From Mesorhizobium sp. Root554 (lineage in GTDB: Bacteria; Pseudomonadota; Alphaproteobacteria; Rhizobiales; Rhizobiaceae), in contig NZ_LMGA01000001.1 of the NCBI RefSeq assembly GCF_001427025.1, positions 3,575,697-3,639,696 on the forward strand: DNA of 64,000 nt. The letters are read 5' to 3'. Positions 34,527-43,751 of this stretch are shown here, in pieces. The translations under genes were made by a program, and so were the position numbers. The notes beneath the pieces are model-generated. The model saw only the letters and a list, made by a program, of their open reading frames with translations, searched no databases and was not told where the DNA came from. Within the stretch, counting starts at the first letter, position 1; each line of letters begins with the position of its first letter.

Positions 34527-35366
34527 CTACCAGGTCGGCGGGACAATCCGCTTCAGCAGCGACGGCAGCTTTTCAAACGAGACACGCGCGACAAATGCCT
34601 GGAATTTGCGGGTGGCAGTCACGCGCACCGTGTGTTGATCCTGGGGGGAATAACCCAGTTCATCACGCGTATTTTGGATATCCCAGCGAGACCCGGTTAT
34701 CGCCGACGTGACATTGTACACGCCGTAGCCGGGGCTGGGACGTTCGATCGCCAATTGGAACGCCTGGCACATGTCCCGGTCGCTGAGCCAATGACTCTGC
34801 TGCCAGTCGCCGCGTACCATTTGAACGCTGGGGCGATTATTCTGCCGAAGACAGGCCCCCAGCCGTAGAACGACAGTTTCGATTCCGTAGTTCTCATGAA
34901 AGCTGCGCCCGACGCGCTCGCCGAAGGTCTTGGTCGCGCCATAGGCATTCATGGGCGAAGGGGTCGTGTCGCCCCGAATGATGTTGTCGGCAAATCGATA
35001 TCCGGCCATCGGCCAGACGGAACTGGAAAAAATGACCCTTTTTACGCCCTGCTTCTGGCACGCGCAGTAAAGGTTCAGAAGCCCATCGACATTCGGACCG
35101 ATGGCGTCACCCCAGGATGCGTAATTTCTGGCGTAGGCAGCCAGATGCACCACGGTGTCGATGCCGCTCAGGTATTTACTCCAGGTTTCCGGCGCATCCG
35201 TCAGGTCAGCCTTATGGATCCCGCCGCTGCTCGCCTCCTTGTCGAGCCCGGTGATATTGTATCGTTCGAGCTGTTGCAGGTGACTGTACAGTTTCTGCCC
35301 GATGCTGCCGGATATGCCGGTTATCAGGATGTTTTTTGGCGGTTCGCCGTCGCTTTCGAAAGCCAT
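34527..35366 (-). CDS. NAD-dependent epimerase/dehydratase
   Basis: The 279-residue extended SDR has ILITGISGSIGQ (nucleotide loop), VVHLAAYARN, FSSSVWPMAGY, and catalytic Tyr-x3-Lys in NAYGATKTFGE. It resembles sugar-nucleotide or uronate dehydrogenases. ATG 35366 (MAFESDGE) follows GGAG and lies 7 bases after the stop of the upstream nucleotidyltransferase-like gene, so the two are co-transcribed. The substrate is unknown. Confidence 0.85.
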   Translation of the reverse strand: MAFESDGEPPKNILITGISGSIGQKLYSHLQQLERYNITGLDKEASSGGIHKADLTDAPETWSKYLSGIDTVVHLAAYARNYASWGDAIGPNVDGLLNLYCACQKQGVKRVIFSSSVWPMAGYRFADNIIRGDTTPSPMNAYGATKTFGERVGRSFHENYGIETVVLRLGACLRQNNRPSVQMVRGDWQQSHWLSDRDMCQAFQLAIERPSPGYGVYNVTSAITGSRWDIQNTRDELGYSPQDQHTVRVTATRKFQAFVARVSFEKLPSLLKRIVPPTW

Positions 35367-35373
35367 TTTTGTT

Positions 35374-36978
35374 TCACTCCGCCCGAATGACCAGCGGGCC
35401 TTTCGAGCCGGCGGTGTAGAACGCGAACCCGGCATTGTCGGGGAAAGCATAGTACGATCGACGGATCGAGAATTCGAGGACGATAGGAAGCGACTTGGTC
35501 CAGCCCTCCGCGCTCGGCGAAGCCATCAGCAGTTGCAGCATATTGCCACCTTCATGCTCCAGCATCGCTGCGCAGCTCCCGTCGGTGACGCTGTCGGGCG
35601 GCCCCAGCCCCCAGCCGGACAGATGTCTGAGCGTTACCGTTCCGGCCCTATCGAACACAGCGACATAACCAAGTCCGGGATAGGGATCGCCGCCGTCGGG
35701 ACGGGACAGCGAAACGCGCAAAGCATGGCTGCCAATGAAATCCAGCGCCCCGGCGGGGTAAATGATCTCCACGGCCATGCGGTCGTGGACGAGATGAATG
35801 CGGCATCTCAGGTCGATACCGAGTTCATTTTCGATCGGGTTCTCCTGATCGGGCGCCAGACTTTCCGGTTCGCCGGCGACCGTGAGGAAAGGACCATTTT
35901 CAAGGTAGCGCCTTGCCCGGTGCTGCCTGCCTACGTGCCATGCGCCCTTCATGTTTGGAGACAGCAGAATGTCCCAGTTCAAATAGGGAAACTTGGCGGG
36001 CGAAGGAAGAGAGACGGGAGCGCCCGTACTCCAGAACGAATCGGCGGAAATCGGTAGCTGAAGGCCGCTATCAGTCACGGCGCTGACGACGTCGCAGATA
36101 CGCTCCAGACAGTCATAGTCTTCTGCAAGCTTGATTGTCTTTGCCCAAATTTCCTTTGGCAGCAAATTAATGCAGCAATAAATATCCATTATATCTCTTA
36201 AACCAAAGAAATCGCTGTGCTCGAGGTCCTTGTATTTATCCATGAAGAAAAGCAGGAGGCCATAGTCGTAATCGGGGCCAAGTGCTTTGAAGCCGTCGAG
36301 ATCATAAGGCTTGCGCCGCATCAGGATCGCCGTCTGGCCCGATCGTGAAAGATAGCGAACAGAGGTATGAATCTCGATGAACACAGGCACGTCATCCACG
36401 GTGCGTCCATAGCCCGCGAGCCCGCGTCTGCTGGTTGTCTGCAGCGGAAAATCCGGGCACTCGGGCGCGTTTCCGTCGTAGAAATATTCAAACCCGTCCT
36501 GTTTATATCCGCGGTCGCGCAGCAAGCGATCGACCTGCGCTGCCTGGTGCGGCTCGATCAGGATGTCGATGTCTGAGGCATCTCTCGCATAGCTGTCATT
36601 GTACAGCATCGCTGACAGAAACGGCCCTTTGAACGGCGAGCATGGAATCTGCCGCAAGCGAAAAAGATCCAGAATTTCGACCATCTCTGCAGCGAAGATG
36701 CGTCCTCGCTGCTTGGCAGATTCAGCATTATATTGAATATCGTTTCTTATACTCAATAGATTATAGTCGGCACCCAATTTAGCAAACAAATATGATAAAT
36801 GATATTTTTGCAGTAATCCGACCAGATTTTTCTGCTCATCTGCAGAAATTTCATTCGAAACGGGCGCGCTCTTTCCCGTTCCGACAAGGACCACAAAATT
36901 CTGCAAAGCAGACAGGGCTGACGAAGTCTTGTCGTCGCGCTGGGTAGGGGACGTCTTGCTGACCAAATAGGCATCCAT
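35374..36978 (-). CDS. NTP_transf_5-like nucleotidyltransferase-fold protein A
   Basis: The 534-residue protein has helices first (about 45-110). The NTP_transf_5-type core follows: FKGPFLSAMLYNDSYARDAS, then DIDILIEP, where the two Asp of DID and the Lys of FKG are family hallmarks. The last 200 residues are beta-rich (LRCRIHLVHDRMAVEIIY, GLGYVAVFDRAG) and could be a sugar-binding domain; this is a guess. Proteins of this family occur in RiPP and polysaccharide loci but lack a proven reaction. A GGGAGGAT site precedes ATG 36978. GC content falls in the N-terminal part, suggesting transfer. Confidence 0.7.
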   Translation of the reverse strand: MDAYLVSKTSPTQRDDKTSSALSALQNFVVLVGTGKSAPVSNEISADEQKNLVGLLQKYHLSYLFAKLGADYNLLSIRNDIQYNAESAKQRGRIFAAEMVEILDLFRLRQIPCSPFKGPFLSAMLYNDSYARDASDIDILIEPHQAAQVDRLLRDRGYKQDGFEYFYDGNAPECPDFPLQTTSRRGLAGYGRTVDDVPVFIEIHTSVRYLSRSGQTAILMRRKPYDLDGFKALGPDYDYGLLLFFMDKYKDLEHSDFFGLRDIMDIYCCINLLPKEIWAKTIKLAEDYDCLERICDVVSAVTDSGLQLPISADSFWSTGAPVSLPSPAKFPYLNWDILLSPNMKGAWHVGRQHRARRYLENGPFLTVAGEPESLAPDQENPIENELGIDLRCRIHLVHDRMAVEIIYPAGALDFIGSHALRVSLSRPDGGDPYPGLGYVAVFDRAGTVTLRHLSGWGLGPPDSVTDGSCAAMLEHEGGNMLQLLMASPSAEGWTKSLPIVLEFSIRRSYYAFPDNAGFAFYTAGSKGPLVIRAE

Positions 36979-37039
36979 GTGTCATATCCTCCCAAATAGA
37001 CATTTCTATTTTTGGATGCTTTATCATTTTATATTGTAT

Positions 37040-37068
37040 ATTATATTTACCGCCGCATCCACTGCAAA
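37040..37068 (-). promoter_or_regulatory. Promoter of NTP_transf_5-like gene A
   Basis: On the minus strand TTTGCA (37068-37063) and a perfect TATAAT (37045-37040) are 17 bases apart, 62 bases before the start codon at 36978. The perfect -10 is unusual in this GC-rich genome. Confidence 0.5.
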
Positions 37069-37331
37069 TCATTGCATCGGTATAGTCAAGCTGCCTTTGA
37101 TATGCCTACTTGACGATATCGCAGACCATGCAAGTCGAGCTTGTTGTTCGGGCCGCTGTTTACCCACGATGTAGCACCTAATCTTGGATTATATCACGTC
37201 AATTTGCTTTGTTGAATGATTTTGCTGCGGAGCATTTGGCGGCAACGCGAATCAACGCAGCCGCCGCAAGAGGCGGCGCTGCGCTTTTCATCGGGTTATT
37301 TGAGACCGGTTGTGGCAGGAGGCGCGCAATA

Positions 37332-37349
37332 GGCGACAAATTTGTCGCC
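37332..37349. repeat. 18-bp perfect palindrome
   Basis: GGCGACAAATTTGTCGCC (37332-37349) is a perfect inverted repeat without a loop, 11 bases past the stop of gene B. There is no T-run, so it may be an operator or protein site rather than a terminator. Confidence 0.6.
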
Positions 37350-37359
37350 GGCGGACAGA

Positions 37360-38904
37360 TCACGTCAGCCGGATTCGCAGCGCCGCCATGTAGCCGCGCT
37401 CGGATTCCCATGGCATGGCAGGCGCCGACACGGCGACCACCATGTTCAGCTCATCATCGCGCTGATCTTCCGGGAGTCTGTATTGCAGCCGCATCATCCT
37501 CGAACCCGGTTCGTAGGAACTGCCGACCATGGCCTTGTAGGCGGCCTCGGATCCGCAAAGATACTCAACTTCAGGAGTATAGAGATTGTCCCATTCTAGG
37601 CATTCGCCGTTGAGTTCGAAGTAGGAGCGATATTCTATGTGAATCTCGACGCCCGCCTTGAACGCCAGGGAAAGCACCAGCCCGTCGCGGCTGATTTCCA
37701 GCGTGTGGTTGTCGAGCAGCGTATGGCCGACAAGCACGACGCCGATCTCTTTTTGCACGGCCGGATCATCCAGCGCGAAGACCTTGCGCTCGCCGTCGGC
37801 CAGCGTCATCGCCGGAACCTTGAGGCTGTCGGTCACCTCGTGCGTCGGGACGAGGATTGTCAGGTCGCGCACCGCATCGCGGGTGAAGGGCAGCCAGAAG
37901 CCGCCGGCCACCAGATGCAGCATCCAGTCGTCCCCGATGGCGCTGGACTCAACATCGCCGAACGCCTCGCGGTAGATCGCCGAAAGCCTTGTGTCGCCGA
38001 GGATCTCCTCGGTGTTGCCGGCAAACCACCGTAGCGCGTCCCGCAAGCCTTGCCGCTTGATAAGCTCGATGAACTCCGCCTTCGAAAAACCAGGATCATC
38101 CAGCGCATCCCGGACCTCGCAGAGATCCGACAAGCGCTGCGGCGGATGGTTTTTGAGATACCATGCCGCCTGCGTGACGAAGTCCCGATGGCTGGCCGCC
38201 AGCGTGATGGTCGCGGCCGTGGTCCGCGACGGCACGAAGAAACGTGCGCCGTGTGGGTCGACCGCCAGGCCATTCGCGATCAACTCCGCGACGGGCAGGC
38301 CGGTTTCATGAGCGCGGTGGGTGCTCAGCGTGCATCCGCCGCCGTCTTCAACCAGATGCGTTATGTAGGGCGTGATCTCCCAGGCCGGGTAGTAGCGGTG
38401 CAGGTCGATATGCGCGCCTTCGAAATCGAGGTTGGCGACTTCGTGCAACGGCAGCCGGTCTCGGAGATGCGGTATATTATCAGCGTTGACCCGCTCGAGC
38501 AGGACGCTTGGCTTCGATACGGCAATATCCAGATCGCCGGTCGCCCGGATGTTGAAGTCATTCGTATAGAAAAAGCAATGACATTTAAAAAGAACGACAT
38601 CCATGTCGTAGCAGTAAAGCTTTATAAATTTGGCGAGCTTTTCCAAAAGGAAGTTAAAATGACCGGTCCACTTGTCATAGGTTTCCAGGGCGATTTGCCG
38701 AACTTCGCCGAATGCTGGATCTCCGGTTTTGTCGATAGCGGTAATAAGCCGCCCGACAACACGCTGCGCCAGCAGGAAATCGACAGAATCCCGCGGGTTT
38801 TGCAGGAGGCATGACGGCGGATCGCTGCGAACTCCGGCAGTGAAGGCCATCAGATGGGCCGCTGTTTCGCGATCTCGTATAGCTACGTATTCTTCAGCCG
38901 GCAC
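37360..38904 (-). CDS. NTP_transf_5-like nucleotidyltransferase-fold protein B
   Basis: The 514-residue protein has the family core in KCHCFFYTNDFNIRATGDLD then IAVSKPS, corresponding to the Lys, Arg and Asp-x-Asp positions, followed by HIDLHRYYPAWEI, which matches the H-x-(D/E)-L-H strand of these enzymes. A helical middle and beta-rich C-terminus follow (IGVVLVGHTLLDNHTLEISRD). It is a distant paralogue of protein A and lies upstream of it on the same strand. Start is uncertain: GTG 38904 has a GGGGG stretch before it, while TTG 38937 and ATG 38850 are alternatives. Confidence 0.65.
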   Translation of the reverse strand: MPAEEYVAIRDRETAAHLMAFTAGVRSDPPSCLLQNPRDSVDFLLAQRVVGRLITAIDKTGDPAFGEVRQIALETYDKWTGHFNFLLEKLAKFIKLYCYDMDVVLFKCHCFFYTNDFNIRATGDLDIAVSKPSVLLERVNADNIPHLRDRLPLHEVANLDFEGAHIDLHRYYPAWEITPYITHLVEDGGGCTLSTHRAHETGLPVAELIANGLAVDPHGARFFVPSRTTAATITLAASHRDFVTQAAWYLKNHPPQRLSDLCEVRDALDDPGFSKAEFIELIKRQGLRDALRWFAGNTEEILGDTRLSAIYREAFGDVESSAIGDDWMLHLVAGGFWLPFTRDAVRDLTILVPTHEVTDSLKVPAMTLADGERKVFALDDPAVQKEIGVVLVGHTLLDNHTLEISRDGLVLSLAFKAGVEIHIEYRSYFELNGECLEWDNLYTPEVEYLCGSEAAYKAMVGSSYEPGSRMMRLQYRLPEDQRDDELNMVVAVSAPAMPWESERGYMAALRIRLT

Positions 38905-38937
38905 GCCAACCCCCGTTGTTGATAACGCCCTATGCAA

Positions 38938-39310
38938 AAGGCAATCCTGAAGCCTTCGTCAGAATGGACCTGATGAGGCGATAGTCTCAATTTGTCGCAA
39001 AAATCTTGTATTGGCGGTATTTTTGATACGCGGCAACATGCCGGTACGATGCCGAAGTGTCCAGCCTTAAGTCGTGGATTATGGGTGTCCCAACAATGCG
39101 CCGGCGACGCGAAAAGCGGCTTTGAACCGGTTGTTGCTGGCGCCGAAGGTGCGTTCAACGACGTGACAGCCCGACCAGATCGTGGCCGCCATCGGTCGTT
39201 CGGATAGACGTTTCCGCGCTCATTTCGTCCGTCAGATAATCCTCGACGCTCGCACCGTCCTGTGCAATTTATTGATATGAATCTCCTTTTCGAGCACGCG
39301 GGGAGCACGT
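38938..39310. other. Intergenic region before the arabinofuranosidase gene
   Basis: The 373-base gap between protein B and abfA has no ORF I would support. A 37-codon minus-strand frame (39079-39192) containing HVVERTFG loosely recalls transposase C-termini, but the rest does not match. It probably holds the divergent promoters and perhaps old mobile-element debris. Confidence 0.4.
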
Positions 39311-40819
39311 ATGCGCGCAGTCGGAACCGCTCACAGCGGTTACGTCGTCAGTACTGTTGATCCCCGGCTTTATGGCTCCTTCGTTGAGCATCTTGGTCGT
39401 GCCGTCTATTCCGGCATCTACGAGCCGGGCCATCCGACGGCCGACAAGAACGGCATGCGGCAGGATGTCATCGACCTCGTCCGTGAAGCCGATGTTCCGA
39501 TCGTCCGCTATCCCGGCGGCAATTTCGTTTCGGTCTATAACTGGGAAGACGGCATCGGTCCACGCGAGGAACGTCCGGTGCGTCTTGACCTCGCCTGGCA
39601 CAGCTCCGAGAGCAACCAGGTCGGTATCCACGAGTTCGCCGATTGGGCAGAGGCCGCCAACACAAGCATGATGCTGGCCGTCAATCTTGGCTCGCGCGGC
39701 CTCGAATCCGCTCGCGCCTTCCTTGAATACGTCAACCATCCGGGTGGCAGCCACTGGTCGGACCTGCGCCGCAAGAACGGCCGGGAAGATCCCTGGAACG
39801 TCAGGATCTGGTGCCTCGGCAACGAGATGGACGGCTCCTGGCAGATCGGCCAGAAAACGGCCGACGAATATGGCCGTATAGCGTTTGAAACCGCAAAGGC
39901 CATGCGCGCCTTCGACAAGTCGCTGGAACTCGTCGTCTGCGGCTCGTCATCACCGAAGATGGCGACCTATCCCGCCTGGGAAGCCACGGTTCTCGACTAC
40001 ACCTACGATGTCATCGACTACATCAGCCTGCACATGTATTTCGAAAATCACGCAGGCAACACAGCAGATTATCTTGCGCAGAACGCGCGTCTCGACGACT
40101 ACATCACCACCATTGCCGGCGTGATTGCTTATACCAAAGCCAAAAAGCGCTCCAAGAAGGACGTCTACATCAGCTTCGACGAGTGGAACGTCTGGTACCA
40201 CTCGCGCGAGGCCGACCGGAAGGTGGTGGAAGGCAGAGCCGGCTGGCCGCATGCCCCCACGCTTTTGGAAGACATCTACAATTTCGAGGACGTGCTGCAG
40301 GTCGGTTGCATACTCAACACCTTCATCCGCCGGTCGGACGTCGTGAAGGTCGGCTGCCTGGCCCAACTCGTCAACGTCATCGCCCCGATCATGACCGTTC
40401 CGGGTGGCCCGGCCTGGCGGCAGACGACCTTCTTCCCCTATGCCTACGCGTCCAGATATGGCCGCGGCAAGGCGCTGAACCTGTCGCTGGAGTGCCCCGG
40501 ATATTCAACCGGATTCGCCGCAAGCGTTCCCTACCTTGACGTCGCCGCCGTGGAAACCGGGGCGGACGGCGCGCTGACCTTGTTCATCGTCAATCGCCAC
40601 CAGACGGAAGCGGTCGATCTGGAACTCGCACTTGAAGGTTTCGGCGACCGCAAGGTGATCATGGACAAAGTGATGGAGGGGCACGATTTGCGCGCCGTCA
40701 ATGGTCCGGGCGCCGAGACGATAGCGCCCAGGGATGCCTCGGGCGCATCGGCAGCGGGCGGCCGTCTTGTCGCCAGCATCACGCCGCTGAGCTACCGGAT
40801 GATCCGGCTTGGGGCCTAG
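39311..40819 (+). CDS. abfA: Alpha-L-arabinofuranosidase, GH51
   Basis: The 502-residue cytoplasmic glycosidase removes L-arabinose from arabino-oligosaccharides. The N-terminal segment DPRLYGSFVEHLGRAVYSGI, acid/base Glu in CLGNEMDG, and nucleophile Glu in ISFDEWNVW are all present, and the length is typical. No signal peptide, so substrates must be imported by the ABC system that follows. ATG 39311 has GGGAGC 5 bases upstream. Confidence 0.95.
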   Translation: MRAVGTAHSGYVVSTVDPRLYGSFVEHLGRAVYSGIYEPGHPTADKNGMRQDVIDLVREADVPIVRYPGGNFVSVYNWEDGIGPREERPVRLDLAWHSSESNQVGIHEFADWAEAANTSMMLAVNLGSRGLESARAFLEYVNHPGGSHWSDLRRKNGREDPWNVRIWCLGNEMDGSWQIGQKTADEYGRIAFETAKAMRAFDKSLELVVCGSSSPKMATYPAWEATVLDYTYDVIDYISLHMYFENHAGNTADYLAQNARLDDYITTIAGVIAYTKAKKRSKKDVYISFDEWNVWYHSREADRKVVEGRAGWPHAPTLLEDIYNFEDVLQVGCILNTFIRRSDVVKVGCLAQLVNVIAPIMTVPGGPAWRQTTFFPYAYASRYGRGKALNLSLECPGYSTGFAASVPYLDVAAVETGADGALTLFIVNRHQTEAVDLELALEGFGDRKVIMDKVMEGHDLRAVNGPGAETIAPRDASGASAAGGRLVASITPLSYRMIRLGA

Positions 40820-40844
40820 GCCGGCTCGGCTGGGAGGAGGAACA

Positions 40845-41942
40845 ATGTCGGCATCCATCGAAATCACCGACGTCACCAAGCGTTACGGCGAACTGACGGT
40901 GCTGGACGATATTTCATTGTCCATCAGGGCTGGTGAGTTCGTCGTCATCCTCGGCCCGTCGGGCTGCGGGAAGTCCACGCTGCTGCGCATGATCGCGGGC
41001 CTTGAGGACGTGACGAAAGGCTCGATCTCGGTGGGCGAGCGACGCGTCGATACGCTGCCGCCCGGCCAGCGCGGCGTTGCCATGGTCTTCCAGTCCTATG
41101 CGCTTTATCCGCATATGACAGTGGCGCAGAATATGTCCTTCGGCCTCGAGAATATCGGGTTGCCGAAGGCGGAAATCCAACGCCGGGTCCTGCAGGCGGC
41201 GGCGACGCTCGAAATCGCCCATCTTCTCGGTCGCAAGCCGGCAAAGCTGTCGGGCGGCCAGCGCCAGCGGGTGGCGATCGGGCGCGCCATCGTCAAGGAG
41301 CCGAAGGCCTTCCTGTTCGACGAACCGCTCTCGAACCTCGATGCGGCTCTTCGTGGGCGCACCCGGCTGGAGCTCGCCCAGCTCCACACCCGGCTCGGCA
41401 GCACGATGATCTTCGTGACGCATGATCAGGTGGAGGCGATGACGCTCGCCGACCGCATCGTCATCCTGCACAACCGCAGGATCGAGCAGATCGGCACGCC
41501 GATGGAGATCTACCAGCGCCCGGCGAGCCGCTTCGTCGCCGGCTTCGTAGGCTCGCCGGCCATGAACTTCTTTCCCGTCGAAAGCGCCACGAGTAATGGC
41601 GAGATGCTGACGATCCAAACCGGTGGCTTGGGGAGTGTTGGGGCTGTCATCCGCCCGCCTTCGCGCTTTTCGCTGAGCGGCGCAAGCCTCGGCATCCGGG
41701 CCGAAGACGTCACCGTGTTGCCGGCTGGCCAGCCGGGCATTCCGCTCAAGGCCGAAGTCGTCGAGCGCCTTGGCGACCGGACCCTGATCTACGGACATCT
41801 CACGGATGGAACGAAGCTGACGGTCGAAGCCGACGGACGCAGCGAAGCGCGCAGCGGCGATATGGTGCAGATCGCGCTCGACACTTCGGCCATTCATCTT
41901 TTCGACGCCGCCGGCGCCGCCCATCATGGGGAGGGCGGTTGA
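40845..41942 (+). CDS. ABC importer ATPase (UgpC/MsmK type), arabinoside locus
   Basis: The 365-residue ATPase has [42 protein letters not shown] and FVTHDQVEAM, plus the C-terminal regulatory region. ATG 40845 follows GGGAGGAGG. It lies 25 bases after the arabinofuranosidase gene and before two permeases and a binding protein, so it most likely powers import of arabinose-containing oligosaccharides. Confidence 0.94.
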   Translation: MSASIEITDVTKRYGELTVLDDISLSIRAGEFVVILGPSGCGKSTLLRMIAGLEDVTKGSISVGERRVDTLPPGQRGVAMVFQSYALYPHMTVAQNMSFGLENIGLPKAEIQRRVLQAAATLEIAHLLGRKPAKLSGGQRQRVAIGRAIVKEPKAFLFDEPLSNLDAALRGRTRLELAQLHTRLGSTMIFVTHDQVEAMTLADRIVILHNRRIEQIGTPMEIYQRPASRFVAGFVGSPAMNFFPVESATSNGEMLTIQTGGLGSVGAVIRPPSRFSLSGASLGIRAEDVTVLPAGQPGIPLKAEVVERLGDRTLIYGHLTDGTKLTVEADGRSEARSGDMVQIALDTSAIHLFDAAGAAHHGEGG

Positions 41943-41943
41943 T

Positions 41944-42825
41944 ATGGCCGAAAGCTATCGCCGCAGCCAATGGAGCAATGGCCTTTTCGTTCTTCCCTAT
42001 CTCGCCGTCTTTGTCGTGCTGCTCGCCTTTCCACTCTTCTGGGGCGTGTGGCTGAGCCTGCACAAGGTCGATCTTTTCGGGCCAGGCCGGTTCGTCGGCC
42101 TTGCAAATTATGGCCGTGTCCTGGTCGATCCCGTTTTCCTGCAGGCGCTGCGCAATACCATTGTCTTTGTCCTGGTGAGCGTTCCGGTGCTGGTGGCGCT
42201 GGGGCTGTTTCTGGCGCTCGCACTCAACAGGACGACGCGCATGACCTCGTTCCTGCGCGGCCTGTTCTTCTCGTCTTCCGTTTTGTCGGTGACCATTGTC
42301 ACGCTGATCTGGCGCTTCGTCTTCATCCCTGGCGACGGACTTCTGGCCGTCCTTTCCGAGGCTTTGAGCGTCCAGCCTGTCAACTTCCTGTCGACGAGCG
42401 GCTGGTCGCTGTTTTCCGTCGGTGTCGCCACCGTGTGGTGGTGTATCGGCTTGCCGATGATGCTGTTTCTGGCTGCCCTGCAACAGATTCCGAACGATCT
42501 CTATGAAGCCGCGGCCCTTGACAATGCCAGCCCCTGGCGGGTGCTGACGCGCGTGACGGTGCCTTCGATCGCCCGCACCATCATGCTGGTCGCGGTCATC
42601 CAGATCGTCATGCAGTTCCAACTGTTCGGTCAGGCGCAACTGATGACCAATGGCGGCCCGAACGGCACGTCGCGCCCGCTGGTCATGTATATCTACGAGG
42701 TTGGCTTCCTGCGATGGGACGTCGGCAAGGCGGCGGCGGCCTCCGAACTCTTGTTCCTCATCATTCTTGTGGCGGCGATGGCGCAGTATGTGGTTTCGGC
42801 CCGCAAGTCGGAGGCGTCCGAGTGA
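41944..42825 (+). CDS. ABC importer permease 1 (MalF type), arabinoside locus
   Basis: The 293-residue membrane protein has six hydrophobic segments and the EAA-type loop YEAAALDNASPWRVLTRVTV. ATG 41944 lies 1 base after the ATPase stop, with GGGGAGGG upstream. It overlaps the next permease (GTGA). Confidence 0.93.
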   Translation: MAESYRRSQWSNGLFVLPYLAVFVVLLAFPLFWGVWLSLHKVDLFGPGRFVGLANYGRVLVDPVFLQALRNTIVFVLVSVPVLVALGLFLALALNRTTRMTSFLRGLFFSSSVLSVTIVTLIWRFVFIPGDGLLAVLSEALSVQPVNFLSTSGWSLFSVGVATVWWCIGLPMMLFLAALQQIPNDLYEAAALDNASPWRVLTRVTVPSIARTIMLVAVIQIVMQFQLFGQAQLMTNGGPNGTSRPLVMYIYEVGFLRWDVGKAAAASELLFLIILVAAMAQYVVSARKSEASE

Positions 42826-43673
42826 GCGCGGATCGGTCCACCTATCGTCCCGAAAACATGACTGCCAACCGCACGCCGCTGACGATTGCTGCCGTCCTGT
42901 CGGTCGCGATGATGGCGCCCGTCGCCTGGCTCCTCGGCCTGTCGATAAAGGACAATATGGAGTTGAAGCTCGGAACGGACTCCGTTTTCGAGCTGCCCTA
43001 CACGCTCGTCAACTACCTGAACATTCTACACTCGTCTCAGGTCTTCGGCTGGTTCTTCAACAGCCTCGTGGTCGCGACCGGGCAGACCTTTGGCGTGCTC
43101 GTCCTGTCGTCGCTCGCCGGCTACGCTTTTGCCCGCCTCGAATTTCCGTTCCGCAGGACGATCTTCGTCATCGTGCTCTTCGGTCTCGCCGTGCCGGAGC
43201 AGGCGGTCATCATCGCCCGCCACCAGATGTTCAACTGGGCCGGCCTGCACAATTCCTATGTCGGCCTGATCCTGCCCGATCTGTCATCTGCCTTGGGGGT
43301 CTTCCTGATGACCCAGTTCTTCAAGGCGATCCCAAGGGAGATCGACGAGGCGGCGCTGCTCGACAATGCCTCGCCGCTGCGCATCTTCTGGAAGGTGCTC
43401 CTGCCGCTGACGCTGCCCGCCCAGGCGACGCTCGGCATCTTCACCTTCCTGCGCGCCTGGAACGACTACTGGTGGCCGCTGATCTCCGCCACGAAGAAGG
43501 AGATGTTCACGCTCACCATCGGCATTGCTTCGTCGCAGATCAACTTCGCCCAGACCGAAGGGCTCGGCTTCCTCAGCGCCCAGGCCGTCTTCGCCAGCCT
43601 GCCGGTGCTGATCGTCTACCTGATTTTTCAGCGCCATATCGTCACCGCGGTTTCAGGTGGCGCCGTGAAGTGA
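42822..43673 (+). CDS. ABC importer permease 2 (MalG type), arabinoside locus
   Basis: The 283-residue permease has the EAA loop DEAALLDNASPLRIFWKVLL and six membrane segments. GTG 42822 overlaps the previous stop; ATG 42858 (MTANRTPLTI) is an alternative that would remove a 12-residue tail. Confidence 0.92.
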   Translation: MSADRSTYRPENMTANRTPLTIAAVLSVAMMAPVAWLLGLSIKDNMELKLGTDSVFELPYTLVNYLNILHSSQVFGWFFNSLVVATGQTFGVLVLSSLAGYAFARLEFPFRRTIFVIVLFGLAVPEQAVIIARHQMFNWAGLHNSYVGLILPDLSSALGVFLMTQFFKAIPREIDEAALLDNASPLRIFWKVLLPLTLPAQATLGIFTFLRAWNDYWWPLISATKKEMFTLTIGIASSQINFAQTEGLGFLSAQAVFASLPVLIVYLIFQRHIVTAVSGGAVK

Positions 43674-43751
43674 TTGCGGCCGCGGCCGGGAGCAAACCGG
43701 CCGCGGCAAGTTCAACCGGGGGCAAGGCCCCTTCAACCGGAGAGACAGACC

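Larger units (their letters stand above)
36979..37359. other. AT-rich intergenic region between the two NTP_transf_5-like genes
   Basis: The 381-base gap is AT-rich at 37000-37060 and 37180-37230, unlike its surroundings. It holds the promoter of protein A, a GC hairpin followed by CTTTT (about 37258-37288), and an 18-bp perfect palindrome at 37332-37349. Short open frames exist on both strands, but none has a ribosome site or a double-glycine leader. I call no gene here. Confidence 0.5.

Noticed and set aside
37199..37411. Small frames on both strands in the AT-rich gap, considered as further peptide precursors
   Set aside because: None has the acidic leader, the double-glycine spacing, a ribosome site or the 63-base promoter module.
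39079..39192. Short minus-strand frame with HVVERTFG resembling a transposase end
   Set aside because: Only six or seven residues match the idea, no flanking inverted repeats or target duplications are seen, and the rest of the frame does not fit.
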